Below, one piece after another: positions 11,825 to 22,742 of a stretch of DNA of 47,909 bases. Location: assembly GCA_023375675.1 (NCBI GenBank), contig JALQBC010000089.1, positions 1 to 47,909 on the forward strand, written 5' to 3'. Under the pieces are notes generated by a model. The model was not told the origin of the DNA, did not search any database, and saw only the letters and a list, made by a program, of their open reading frames with translations. A program made the translations under genes and the position numbers. This DNA is from Cytospora piceicola. Lineage: Eukaryota > Ascomycota > Sordariomycetes > Diaporthales > Cytosporaceae. How positions within the stretch are numbered: the stretch's first letter is position 1; every line of letters begins with the position of its first letter.

Positions 11825-13752
11825 AAAGACTATATCGGCGCCGGCTTTATAAATAAGGTTAAAAGCGATATTATAAATAAAGCCGAAAGCTCGGACGTTT
11901 ATTTAAAATATAATAAGTTCTTTTAAACGGCGTATAGTAATTAGTATAAAAGCTGGATTTATTAATAAAGTATTTACGATAAGTCGGGCCGGATAATATC
12001 TATAATAAAAAGGTCGAAACTAAAAAAGTAACGTACTATCCGGAAAAAGGAGAAAATAATAATAATAACAGCTTCTGATATAAGTTTAAAAAGGTTAATA
12101 TAAATTAAGTTCGGTTTATCGGTAATAGCGTCGGCCGGGAATACCGGTATATATAAGTATATAGCTCGGAATTTTCCGGTTTTAAGTTTATATAAAACCT
12201 AGAGCTATTATATAATAAAGTAAAAAAGCTAGCTATTTTAACGTTTAAAGTAAGCTAAATAATTAAAAAAACCGATAGTATATAAGCTTTAATAGTTAAT
12301 ATATTATAAAAAGTTTTTATAAAGTAATTCGTATTAAGGCTTACTTACTATAGTTAAAGTATTATTCTGTTCGAATATAGTTATATAGATTATAGAAGTC
12401 TATATACTAAATATATTATATAACTTATATTTTACGTTCGAAACGTTAAGCTAATAAAAAGCCGAAAAGTTAAAAGCTAGCCCGAACTAGTTTAAAGAAA
12501 AGAATATTTAGTTATAATTAAAAGATTTATTAAAGTATTATTATAAAGGTCGGTAACTAACTAAAACTTATTTAGTAACTGCTTTTACTTTAACTAAAAA
12601 AAAATTATATATATTATACTTACTATTATTAAAATAATAGATTATAATAAGTACTCGAGCTACGATTATCGTATATTATAAAACGATAAGTTCGATTTTA
12701 AGGTTATAGCTATTAAAAAATAGTTAAAAAACGAAAAAACAGGTTTATATAAATTAATCGAAAAGATAAAGTATAAAGATTATACAGACTTTTTATACTT
12801 TTATAATCTTATTTAAGGTAAAGCTTATAACGGTTTAAATAGTAACTTTAACCTTTATAAAAAAGATATCGTATTATTTGTATATATATAAAATCTATAA
12901 GAAAAGTTAATTATTAGTTTTAAATTTAAACGGTTTAACTAAATAAAGAAATCGAGTTAAAGTTTAATATAATAGTTGTAGTTAATATATAATATTATTT
13001 AAAATAAAGATTATAAATTTTATAAATTTTATAATTATAATAAAAATATAAAACGTAATAAAGGTAAGCAGATACGGCTTTATAAGGCGTAAAGAGGCTA
13101 TAAAAACTATAAGAAAGGCGATTAACGTTAGTTAAAAGCTAATAAAAAAGAATAGCTTAAAAGCTACTATAATTAATAAGCTAATAATAAGTCGGGTTAG
13201 CTATATAAATATATACTATAAAGTATTATATATTTAAAAAGCTTACTTTAGTTAAATAATAGTAATAAATATAAATAATAAAGTATCGAATATTATAACT
13301 ATAGCTATAAAAACTTTAGTATAAGTTTATTTATCTTCCTTTTCCGCTTATAGTAAAGTAGTAATAAAATATTAAAAAAATAATTAAAAAGGTTATACCG
13401 GCTAAAGTTTATATCGTATAAAAAAGCTAATAAAAGGAATAAGCTTAACTTAATTATTTAAAATCTTAGCTGTTTATAAGGTAATATCGGTTATATAAGA
13501 GAAACGCGATATAAGTATAGTAATAAGCCGATTAGCTAAAAGAAGAGTATAAGCTATATTAACGTAGTAAGATAAAAGGATATATATAAAGCGTAAGTAA
13601 AAAAGTAAAAATTTAGTTTATAGTATATAAAGCTTTCTTTAAAGATAAGAATTTAAATATTATAACTTAAAAGAAGAAAAGAGAAAAGGAAAAAGGATTA
13701 TAAGTTATATAATAGTACCGGAAGAGTATTAAAGCTTAAGTTTATTTAGTAA

Positions 13753-13968
13753 CTAAAGAACGGCGGTAAAACTACTTATTAAAAAGGCTTTTTATTAAAA
13801 AAAATCGGAAACTTAATAGCTACTTAGTTAAATAGTTAAATACTTCGGGCGTTACTTTATTATATCCTTTATAGCCTTAAGCGGCGTATTTACCTAAGTA
13901 GCTATTAAGATTCCGATCTTTCTTAACGGAAGGCCTTTTTAATAGGCGGTCTTACTGCTATTCTTTAG
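13753..13968. repeat. P fold-back: forward P arm joined to reverse P arm
   Basis: Starts CTAAAGAACGGCGG and ends with the inverted complement, CTGCTATTCTTTAG. The left arm follows the forward P consensus and the right arm the reverse one (compare 29568-29737). There is almost no spacer and no tract, giving a ~216-bp inverted-repeat element. It sits between the FAM2 3' end and the first base of FAM1 copy D. Confidence 0.75.
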
Positions 13969-14504
13969 TTCGAATTTAAAGGCTTATATAAGCCTTTAGT
14001 AAAGAAAAAAGAAGGGAAAGGCTAAGGTTCGGGTTAAGAACCTTAAGAACTTACAGAATTAAAACTATTAGCTTTAATAGTAAGCCTACCTTAAGGGCTA
14101 CGATTTAATTAAATATACCGTTTAATAGCCCTTTTTCTACAGATTCAGATTTAAGTAAGTACGTCTTAATCGGATTAAAACTCGAGCGTGCATCTTAGTT
14201 CGAACCTTAGGTCTATTACAGACGGCCTTATCGTAAGCCTTATCGTACGCCTTAAAGTGACTGTAAGTCTTCCGGCAGGCATTAAAGGCTTTACAATCTC
14301 TAGTTCTCTTAGCCGTTTGACGGCTAAAATCACTGCTTTTCATAGCTAATCAGATCCTCTAGACAGGTGCTGTAACGAATCAGCATAATTATAATTCAGA
14401 GCTAATCAGAATTAAAAACAGGTAGTACAAATCTCAAGGGCAACAATTTTTCTATATGTTCGCCCGCCTTATAAAACAAACATTAACCTTCTTAACAGAA
14501 GGTA
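13969..14504 (+). repeat. FAM1 copy D, full length, well preserved
   Basis: Best complete forward FAM1, ~536 bp: TTCGAATTTAAAGG start, perfect 14-bp palindrome GGCTTATATAAGCC at 13981-13994, pyrimidine/purine-rich leader, TTAATTAAATATACCGTTTA block, CTTCCGGCAGGCATTAAAGG block, and terminal hairpin CCTTCTTAACAGAAGG followed by TA. It keeps more CA and TG than its surroundings. A 68-codon minus-strand open frame (14137-14343) lies inside it and is not credible as a gene. Confidence 0.85.
13981..13994. promoter_or_regulatory. TATA-containing 14-bp palindrome in the FAM1 leader
   Basis: GGCTTATATAAGCC is a perfect palindrome with a TATA core, ~12 bp from the FAM1 5' edge. The same element recurs in copies F and I, in partly mutated form in C and E2, and as a half in G. 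It is followed by a purine-rich leader. A promoter or binding-site role is inferred from position only. Confidence 0.4.
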
Positions 14505-15296
14505 TTTATATTTATTTATATTTTAAGTAAAAATAAAGTAATAAAAGCAATAATACGTTAATAAACTTAATAAATCGTTAGTAATTAAATAAGAATATCT
14601 TTTTTATTAACCTTATTATACTTTAAAATAATAAAATATAACTTTTTATATAGCTTTTTAGTTTTAGTTTTAATTTTATAAACTATTCCCGCTTTAAATA
14701 AGTAATATAAACTTTATTTTCTTTAATTAAATAACTTTAAAAAAAAACAGGTTATAGCTTATAAAGTCTATAATTAGTTGTATATTAAACTTTTTAAAAG
14801 GCTTACTATAGCTAATAATAACGTTATTATAGTATAGCTTTAAAGCTAACTTATAGTTATATTTCTTTTATAAAATAAAAAAGATTAAAATAGCTAAAGT
14901 AGCCGGTTTAAACTTATTTTTAAACTTAAAAGGCTTACTATACTTTTAAAGTTTTTATAGTTTTATTTACACCGAACCGAATATTAAAAATACTAGTTCG
15001 GTTTATATTAAACCGAGTAAAAGTAATACTTTTATATTTTTATTATTAAAATTATTATAAAGATATAGATAAATCAGTATAAATTAAAGTTTAATAACTT
15101 TATTTATAATATTTAAAGTAAAATCGTATTTATTAATAATAAGTAGTTAAAATAAGCCTTATTAGCTTTTCTTTCTTAATATATATATAATTTACTTTAA
15201 AAAAGTAAAGTTATTTATTTACTTATATTTAAACTATTTTATATAATAATAGCTGTATTAACTTATTATTTTATAAAAAGCTTTTATAATATCTTT
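14505..15296. other. AT-rich spacer between inverted FAM1 copies D and E
   Basis: About 790 bp with no gene or recognisable domain. It lies between a forward and a reverse FAM1 copy, so it is the loop of a large inverted repeat. Strongly RIP-mutated. Confidence 0.6.
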
Positions 15297-15785
15297 TATT
15301 AAAAAGGTTATTATTTATTTTATAGGGTATATAAGTATATAAAAATTATTAATTTTAAGATTTATACTATCTTTAATTTTTATTAGCTTTAACTTATAAT
15401 TATACTAATTCGCTATAAATTCTGTTTAAGAGATCTAATTAGCTATTAAAAGTAATATTTTTAGCTATTAAATAGCTAAAAAAAACTAGAGATTATAAGG
15501 TCTTTAATACTTACTAAAAGGTTTATAGTTACTTTAAAGCTTAAATAAAGTTAAACTAAACCTATAACGCTTAGGGTTTAATCCTATTAAAGAAAACTAA
15601 TTTAAATTTAAAACTTAAAAGAAAGGGCTATTAAACAGTATAATTAATTAAATTATAGTCATTAAAGTAAGCTTACTATTAAAGCTAATAGTTTTAATTC
15701 CTTAGAATTCTTAAGTTCTTTAAGTTCTTAACTTAAACCTTAGCCTTTTTCTTCTTCTTTCCTTATTAAAAGCTTTATATTAAAA
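15297..15785 (-). repeat. FAM1 copy E, reverse, heavily RIP-mutated
   Basis: Reads as the reverse complement of FAM1, from its 3' end (AAAAAGGTTATTATTTATTTT) to its 5' leader (AGCCTTTTTCTTCTTCTTTCC). It has many more C-to-T and G-to-A changes than copy D, including AAACAGTATAATTAATTAAA in place of the conserved block. Confidence 0.75.
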
Positions 15786-15937
15786 CTAAAGAACTAAGAT
15801 CTACGCTTAAGTTTTAATATAATTAACCTAAGCTTACTTAAATCTAACGCTTTATAAAAAGGGCTATTAAACAATATATTTAATTAAACAGTAGCCTTTA
15901 AGATAGATTTAGTATTAAAAGTATTAGTTTTAGTTAT
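15786..15937 (-). repeat. FAM1 copy E2, left part (split by the MULE)
   Basis: A second, 5'-half-only reverse FAM1 unit abutting copy E: the ACTAAGATCTACGCTTAAG and AAAAAGGGCTATTAAACAAT blocks are recognisable. The unit continues at 19125 after the MULE. Together the two parts reproduce the doublet seen at 23778-24559 and 40440-41189. Confidence 0.7.
15930..15937. repeat. Left 8-bp target-site duplication of the MULE
   Basis: TTAGTTAT, matched exactly at 19117-19124. Joining the flanks across the element restores a continuous FAM1 sequence. Confidence 0.88.
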
Positions 15938-15981
15938 AAGAACGGAGATTCGCACTGCCAGTATAGAGATTCGCACTGCTG
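15938..15981 (+). repeat. MULE left terminal inverted repeat
   Basis: Starts AAGAACGGAGATTCGCACTG. The block GAGATTCGCACTGC occurs twice within 44 bp. Pairs with 19073-19116, with only a few mismatches. Confidence 0.88.
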
Positions 15982-16188
15982 CCTTATACTATACCTAAAT
16001 CAGAAGGCGCTAGCGCTACAGATTAATCTAATTAACTTAAAAAAAACCTAAAGATTACGCTAAGGCCTTATCTCTTATCAATTACCTGCCGCGCCGGTAG
16101 CTAACGTTAACCTACTGTAATATATTACGATAGTAAAGGCGCATAATACTAACAGTATAGCTAACGGAGATATTAAACTACCCGGAAA

Positions 16189-19050
16189 GGCTATACCTAT
16201 TTAACTACTACCTTTCTATTCGAAATTATTATTGTAATTAATTCCCTTAACCTTATTTACTTAGTTTAGTTGTTTAAAGTTTAGTTTTCTCGCCTTCCTG
16301 CTATATCGTACCTCTTTAATTATAGCCGCCTTACTTTAAAGGAGGTAGTAAAGTATCTTTATTAAAATAAGTCGAATACGTTTAATAATAACCTTTTTCC
16401 CGCCTTTACTAGTCTACTTAAAAACTCCCGGCTTTTTTCTATTAGCTACAACACCTATAATAAACTTAAAGATAAGTTAAATTCTTATATAACGTATACT
16501 AAATAAAAAGCGGGTATAAAAAACTCTAATAATACCTATAAACGTTTATATTATACTAAAGGTTAAAAACGACGTAACGTTACGTTTTAAAACATTATAA
16601 AAACTATTAAAGCTAGCTACGAGTAGGTAGCCTTTACCTATCGTATTAAAAAAACAAGTTAGCGATAAATCTTTAACGTAAAGAAAAACTATTATTTCGG
16701 CTACGGCCTTAAACTTTATCTTTAAAGCTAGTAAAGCTATACTAAAATTATATCTAAAATAAAGGTATATATAAACCGGAAAATATATAGCGACTTATTA
16801 ACGCGGCTATAGCGCTTTAAAAAAAACTTACTAAACGAGTTCCCTGGTATATTATTTAAATAATATATTATAAAAAACTTTATAAAGAAATAAAGAAAGT
16901 AAAAGCTAGGTATACTATAGCCGATAATAATAACCTTCGATAAGTTTTAAGCGAAAGGCTATTAGTTTAAATAGTATATAGACAATTGTAGAAATATTAA
17001 CGGCGTTTTTTAAACTATATTTTAGTAAATCCGATAGCTATAGCGATTTAATAAGCGCACGGCTATTAACTATACTTATAATATAAATAATAAAAAGATG
17101 CCGTTCTTTTAAGGTATAAGCGTTTCTTATATAAATAAAATCGTTATTTTTTTTTAAAGCTTTATTAATAATAAGTATAAAAAAAGCTTTTAGTAGCTCT
17201 TATAGTAATAAAAACAGCTTCTGTTTAACTACGGTTTACTTAACTTAGCTGTAATTATTATTAACTATAACGAAGCTATTATTAATATTATAGATTAAAC
17301 GTTTAATAGTACCTTTAATAAAAAAAATAAAAAAATAAAATACTAGCTTTACGTTTTCTATATAAATATAAACGTTATTTTAAATATTAAAAAGAAGTAG
17401 AAAAAGCCTTTAGTCGATAGTTAATCTTTACTTAACGATAATACCGATATTAATAAACGATATAATACCGACGATATAAAAGAATATAAAAAAAACAATA
17501 CCGACCTTTATAGCTTAAACGCGTTAACGTAAAATAAGGCTTCCGTATTAAACGTAATACCTACCGAAATCCCTTATATAAGGCAGAGCTTATTCGACCT
17601 CGTACGCTTTATAAAGTATAGCCTTCGGCGTAAGATATACGACTAAGCTTAATAGCGGTTAAAAACTTAGTTTTTTAATTAAAAGGCTATTATTAGCTAT
17701 CTCGAATAATACTATATAAATAAGAGAGAGGTTATTATAGCTAAATAGGCTAGGTATAAAGTCTGTTAGATTCGAAATTATAGCTTACGTATAATATTAT
17801 TAACAGAATTATAGTACTGCCGGGTAAAAACCTTTTTAAATTATAGGTTTGGCTATATTAATAGGCTAACAGACTATATAAAATATACCTTTAAGCTTAT
17901 AACACGCTAATATACTATAAAAGAAAGTAAGTAAATTAAAGCGTAGCTAATAAACTATAATAGTATCGCCTAAATAAATAACCTGCTATAATAGTGCTTA
18001 AAATAAAGCCTTAATTATATTAAACGCGACTATAATAAATCATAGCTAACCTATAAAGGTAAAACACTACGTATAAAGTATAACGATAGCTATAGTTAGC
18101 ACGTTTAGTATAATACGCTTTATTAGTACTAGCTCTTTATAAATATTATCGAAAACCTTAACTATACCCTTTCTTATAACGATATTAATAGCTTTTATTA
18201 GCTAAACCGCGACTTCGCTAACTATAACCCCTTCTTTATAATCGGTAAGCTTAAGATCGTAATATTAATACGTAAGCAGCCTTATAATATAGTAACCTTT
18301 TCGGCTATTAAGCAGAGTATTTTAGGTATAGCTATAATATTATAAAAAACGGCTTCGAATACTAAAAATCTAAGGAAAAAAGCTATAAATAACAGTAAAA
18401 AGGCTAGTAATAAGATAAAACAGATATCGTTATTAGCTTAGCAGGTAAATTTATAATAAGAGTTTAAGGATAGCCTCGAGTAAATAAATACTATAGATTA
18501 TATAGAAGTATAGCTTACTTCGGTTTTCTTTAACTTTAAACCGGCTTAATAAGCTAAAAAACGTAGCCGGCTTATAAAGTCGAAGAAGAAGCTAAGTATA
18601 TCGTTAAATAGGCAGCTTAATAGTTAACAGTAGGTAAAACAGGTACGTATACTATTAAAGGCACTAGGAACTAATATTAACGGTTTATTTAAGCTAATCG
18701 AGGTGTTTAATAATAAGGACCCTTTATAGTAGCTATATCGCCTATAGCGCTTTTATCGCTTTAAAACGAGTTCTATTTAATCGATTTAAGATATAGTAAC
18801 CGGTTAATAACCCGAGTATTATAGCACCTATATATATCGCTTACTATACTACTATATAATATAATTAAATCAGGGCTATTTACACTATTATAAAGCCTTC
18901 GATCTAACGATTAAAATATATATAGAAACTTTATTATATAAAAATTACTTATAACGTTATACCTTATAATAGTTATATAATTAAATAACGATATTACTAT
19001 ATAGCTACAGATAGCGGCTAGAAATAGCGGCAGGTAACGGGGTGTTATAG
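16189..19050 (+). pseudogene. MULE transposase, broken by RIP stops
   Basis: A single plus-strand frame (codons starting at positions 1 mod 3) runs about 950 codons to a TAG at 19048 with no net frameshift. Its many internal stops are all TAA or TAG, as expected from CAA, CAG and TGG. The Mutator-family DDE core is recognisable: AINYTYNINNKKMPFF at about 17062 corresponds to the family's 'IDxTYKTNxxxMPL' block; a FFQSFINNKYKKSFQQLL-like segment (with stops at two Gln positions) follows; IIINYNEAIINIID at about 17254 corresponds to 'ITDxxxALxNAI'; and the block at 17344-17370 matches 'QLCVFHINxNV'. Both catalytic Asp positions read Asn (AAC at 17068-17070 and 17263-17265), each explained by one TG-to-TA change. 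The start codon is not visible (ATG would become ATA), so the 5' limit is approximate. The C-terminal third is not assigned to a domain. Confidence 0.75.
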
Positions 19051-19072
19051 GGCTGCTATATACTATACATCG

Positions 19073-19116
19073 CAGCAGTGCGAATCTCTATACTAGCAGT
19101 GCGAATCTCCGTTCTC
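19073..19116 (-). repeat. MULE right terminal inverted repeat
   Basis: Reverse complement begins GAGAACGGAGATTCGCACTG and repeats the GAGATTCGCACTGC block, mirroring 15938-15981. Confidence 0.88.
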
Positions 19117-19124
19117 TTAGTTAT
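19117..19124. repeat. Right 8-bp target-site duplication of the MULE
   Basis: TTAGTTAT, identical to 15930-15937. Confidence 0.88.
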
Positions 19125-19210
19125 TTAAGTTTTTAAGGTTTTTTACTTAAACTTTAGCCCTTCTCTCCTTTCCTTTTTACTAAAGGCTTATATATGTTTA
19201 AGTTCGAACT
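19125..19210 (-). repeat. FAM1 copy E2, right part
   Basis: Continues E2 after the MULE: TTAAGTTTTTAAGG, then AGCCCTTCTCTCCTTTCC and AAAGGCTTATATATG, the reverse of the FAM1 5' leader, ending at TTCGAACT where a GTAA-type tract starts. Confidence 0.7.
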
Positions 19211-19275
19211 AAATAAGTAAGTAAATAAGTATGTAAATAAGTAAGTAAATTAGCTAATAATAAATAAGTAAGTAT
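19211..19275. repeat. Short GTAA-type tract T7
   Basis: About 65 bp of AAGTAAGTAAAT-type repeat beside a reverse FAM1 end, in the usual polarity (GTAA on plus next to reverse FAM1). No P motif follows, so this composite unit is incomplete. Confidence 0.8.
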
Positions 19276-19339
19276 AATAATTATAATATAACTTTTATAA
19301 CATTATTTAATATAACTAGTAAAGTTAATATTATTAGTA

Positions 19340-19373
<34 letters not shown>

Positions 19374-20813
19374 CTTTTAAAATAAATACTTTAAACTTTA
19401 TTTATTATAATAATTAAAAGGTAATAAAATATATTATAAAATTAATACTTAAATTAATAACTAAAAACGAACTATAAATACTATTTAAATAATAATAATA
19501 GTTATTTTATATATTTAATTTTTTAATTAAAAGGTATATTAAATATATATAATATTTTATATATCTGGTTTTAAGATATATTAAATATATATTCTATTAT
19601 ATATCTGTAATTAAGTTTAATAAGTTTTAAATAAAATAGAACTTTTTTATAATAATTTTATTTTTCTTATATATTAACTTTACTTAAGCTATATATAACT
19701 TTTAATTATATAATTCTATTATACTATAACTTAAAGTTATAATATTATACTTTTTTTTATTAAGTTTTATTTTTTTTAAAAAACTTATAAGTTATTACTT
19801 TTACTTTTATATATATTTATACTTTTTTAATTTAATTTATTTAATAAAGTAAAAGTTTTTTATATTTTAAAAACTTATATTAATAAAGCTTATAGTTAAA
19901 CGTAATATCTTTATTTCTGTTATTTTAATAAACTATATAGATTTACCTTTTTAATTTACTTATAAGTCTTATAATATCGAATTTTATTAAGTTTTTAAAA
20001 AAAGATTTATTTTATATATAAATTAAGAAGTAAGCTGCTATTAAAACTACGTTAAAACCTTATATTATTCTTATTAATAAAAGTATAATAAAGTATAATT
20101 AACGTATAATAAATCTAACTTTAATATAATTATTAAGTTTAAAAATAAATATTAGTTTTAAATTAATATATAAATAAAATAATAAGTTATTTAAGGTTTT
20201 TATTTATAATACTTTTAATTAATACTTAATATATTTAGTTTATTAACTAATTATTATATTATATTATTATTATTATTTATAATAATTAATTATAATCTTT
20301 AAAATTTATTAATAAAAACTTATTTAACTATTATTGTTTTTTATAACTAATAATAATTATTTATAACTAATAAAGTTTTATATTATTAATTATATTAAGT
20401 ATAACTAATAGTAATATTAGTTTATTATTTAGCTGTTTTAATTAATTTAATAGTTAGCTTAACTAGTTTAAATTTATAATAAGTTATTATTTTTAATTAA
20501 TTAATTAACACTTTATAATATTTAAAGTTTTTTATTAATTCTTATATATTTATTAACTACTTAAAGCCTTTATAGTTAACTAAAAACTCTGTTATTATAT
20601 TAGTTTATTATTTATTTAATCTTTATTTAGCTTTATATTTTTAAGAATTAGTTTAAATAATATAATATAATATAAAGAACTATATATATCTTTATTTATA
20701 AAGGTAGTAAAAAGTTTTTTATTAAAGTTTAAAAGCTTTTTATTAATTTTAAAAATATTAAATTCTTTAAAATTAAGTTTTTTATTTAATTATTTTATTT
20801 TAATATTTATATA
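19276..20813. other. AT-rich sequence without recognisable genes
   Basis: About 1.5 kb of extremely AT-rich, RIP-saturated sequence. It contains a (TA)n run at 19342-19372. No frame gives a recognisable protein. Confidence 0.6.
19342..19372. repeat. (TA)n microsatellite
   Basis: About 15 uninterrupted TA units. Confidence 0.95.
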
Positions 20814-21187
20814 AAGAACAGAGATTTATACTACTATTATAAAGGTTTATACTACTATAATATATAGTACTTAAATTAAAAAGCTTTATCTTTACAGATT
20901 AATTTAATTAGCTAAATAAAGGCTGCTTTAAATACTAAATTATAACGTTTAACAGTAACTAATTAACGTAACTAATTAAATTAATTAAAGCGATTAATTT
21001 AAACTTATCGAATTAAACTAATTAAATTCAACTAATTAAATTTAACTAATTAAATTAAACTAATTAAATTAAAGTAGTTAAGTTACTAGCTAATTAAATT
21101 AATCTATAGTAATAAAGGCTATAACTTAATATATAGTATAAGGCAGTAGTATAAATCTTTATACTAGCAGTATAAATCTTTATTCTC
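20814..21187. mobile_element. MITE M1 (MULE-related termini), 374 bp
   Basis: Left end AAGAACAGAGATTTATACTA with a second GTTTATACTACTA block. The right end is the inverted complement (AGTATAAATCTTTATTCTC). These are the MULE termini at 15938 with C-to-T and G-to-A changes, and the tandem subterminal duplication is kept. The interior has many AATTAAATTAA-type repeats and no coding capacity. Flanking 8-mers TTTATATA and TTTTTATA agree at 7 of 8 positions, so the target duplication is probable but imperfect. Confidence 0.75.
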
Positions 21188-21689
21188 TTTTTATATTATA
21201 AATAAACTTTATTCTTTTTATTTAAAAGTAATACTTATTTATAATTATAGTATTTTACTTTTTATTAAAAAAATAAATAAAGGTTTCTTTTAAATATATT
21301 TATATAATTTATAAGTTTTATTTATATATATTATTAGTTTTATATTATCTTTTAAAATAATAGTTTTTTATAAATATTATATTTATACTATTATAAATAA
21401 GTAGTGTTTTTATAAAACTTTTACTATATTACTTTACTTTTATTATAAATAGTATATAGTCTTTAAATACTATTATAATATATTATTATATTTTAAAAAA
21501 CTTATAATACTATTAAATCTTTTTAACTATTAAGGTAATTCTTTAGTATTTATAAGTTAATATATTATATATTTAGTAAATAAGCTTATTTTATAACTCT
21601 TTTTAAATATAATATCTATTAATTAAAATAATATATTATTTATTTATTATAATTTCTTTTTTTTCTTTTTATATAAGTTACTATCAGAA
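21188..21689. other. AT-rich filler
   Basis: About 500 bp without a gene, repeat or motif that I can support. Confidence 0.5.
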
Positions 21690-22742
21690 TTCCTTAAAGT
21701 TTATTTCTTATTATAAATTTATATTAATTTAAAAAGTAACATTTAATTATTTTAGTCTTTAAATAAAAGTATTATTATTATCTTATTTAAAATATACCTT
21801 ATATTTTAAACGTAACGTCTTATTAGTAATTTAAATATATACTTTAAATATTTATAATCTTATTATTTACTTCTTTATAATAGTAATTATTTACTTCTTT
21901 ATAATAGTAGATTTTAATATTAAATTAAAATATAAATTCTAGTTATTATATTTCTTATTTATTAAAGACTATAGTAATTATAAAGGTTATTAAGTTTTTA
22001 TAATTTAAGTAGACTTTTACTTAATACTTTACCTTTATTAAGTAAAATTCTTACTTTTTAAACTCTTTACTAATTACTATTAGTTCTTTATTATATACTT
22101 AATATTAAAGTTTATTTCTATTAAGACTTTTTCTTAAGTAAATACTGTTAAATATAGTTTACTGTTTTTATTTTATTATTTAAGTTATCTTTTAATTATA
22201 AAGTTTAAAACTCTATATTTATTAAAACTAATTTTAATATAGTAAATTCTTTAAGTTTATTATATACTTTTTATACTTTTATAATTTAATTTAATAATAC
22301 GTTTTTCTTTATAAAGTCTATAGAAAATATTATATATTTATATTTTATAGTACTTTTAATACTTAAGATATATAGTCTTTATATTTACTTATATTTTTAA
22401 ATTAAATAAAACTATTATTTAAGTATATAATAATAATAATACTTAAATATTTATAATTAATTATAGTTTAAAATATAGTTAAAATATTAATAAAACTAAA
22501 TATTAATACTATATATATATAGTATTTATAATATATTTTAAACGTTATATTTTATTTATTTTCTTTTTTTATTTTAATAAATTTATAAACTGTTTTTAAA
22601 TTTAAAGTTATAAATAGTTTTACTTTATATAATTTGTTTTTAAGTTTTTTAATTAAAAGTAAAAAGTAATAATTTTTAATAGTAATTATATTAAACTGTT
22701 AATAGTTATTATATAGTTTTAATTTTCTATTATATTTTAAAA
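21690..22742 (+). repeat. R3 repeat, copy 1
   Basis: About 1 kb collinear with 27125-28400 in the same orientation. Shared landmarks include AAAAGTATTATTATTATCTT near 21764 and 27202, and the TTTAAGTTTTTTAATTAAAA region near 22631 and 28290. Copy 1 is cut at its right end by the P motif at 22743. Both strands are closed by stops and I recognise no domain, so it is probably part of an old mobile element. Confidence 0.6.

Larger units (their letters stand above)
7140..13752 (+). pseudogene. FAM2 multi-kb coding repeat, forward copy, RIP-inactivated
   Basis: Longest FAM2 copy. From about 9930 to 13700 it is collinear with 29738-33210 and, reversed, with 37045-39467 and ~1000-2420. The 7140-9930 part has no second copy that I verified. 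Reading TAA and TAG as RIP-converted sense codons, a long plus-strand frame can be followed in all FAM2 copies, implying a protein of more than 1000 residues. Near the 3' end one reading gives a conserved block resembling FDLIIQDLSYLQSNICYI, before a purine-rich stretch (about 13670-13700). I recognise no RT, integrase, helicase or transposase motif. It could be an LTR-retroelement polyprotein or an unknown mobile-element gene. It is interrupted by the solo LTR at 11579-11819. Confidence 0.5.
15938..19116 (+). mobile_element. Mutator-like DNA transposon (MULE), 3179 bp, RIP-inactivated
   Basis: Complete element bounded by ~44-bp terminal inverted repeats and a perfect 8-bp target-site duplication, inserted in FAM1 copy E2. 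Each terminus carries the block GAGATTCGCACTGC twice in tandem. It keeps more G+C than its surroundings, so it is younger or less RIP-mutated than FAM2. It holds one transposase gene. The MITEs at 20814, 25927 and 35964 have RIP-converted versions of the same termini and are probably non-autonomous relatives. The 8-bp duplication also fits other superfamilies; the MULE call rests on the encoded protein. Confidence 0.85.

Noticed and set aside
14137..14343. 68-codon minus-strand open frame
   Set aside because: Lies wholly inside FAM1 copy D, is not open in other FAM1 copies, and has a low-complexity basic composition with no motif.
15938..19116. hAT transposon
   Set aside because: The 8-bp duplication fits hAT, but the protein has the Mutator-type IDxTYK / ITDxxxA / QLCVFHIN blocks, and the ends do not begin CAG or TAG.
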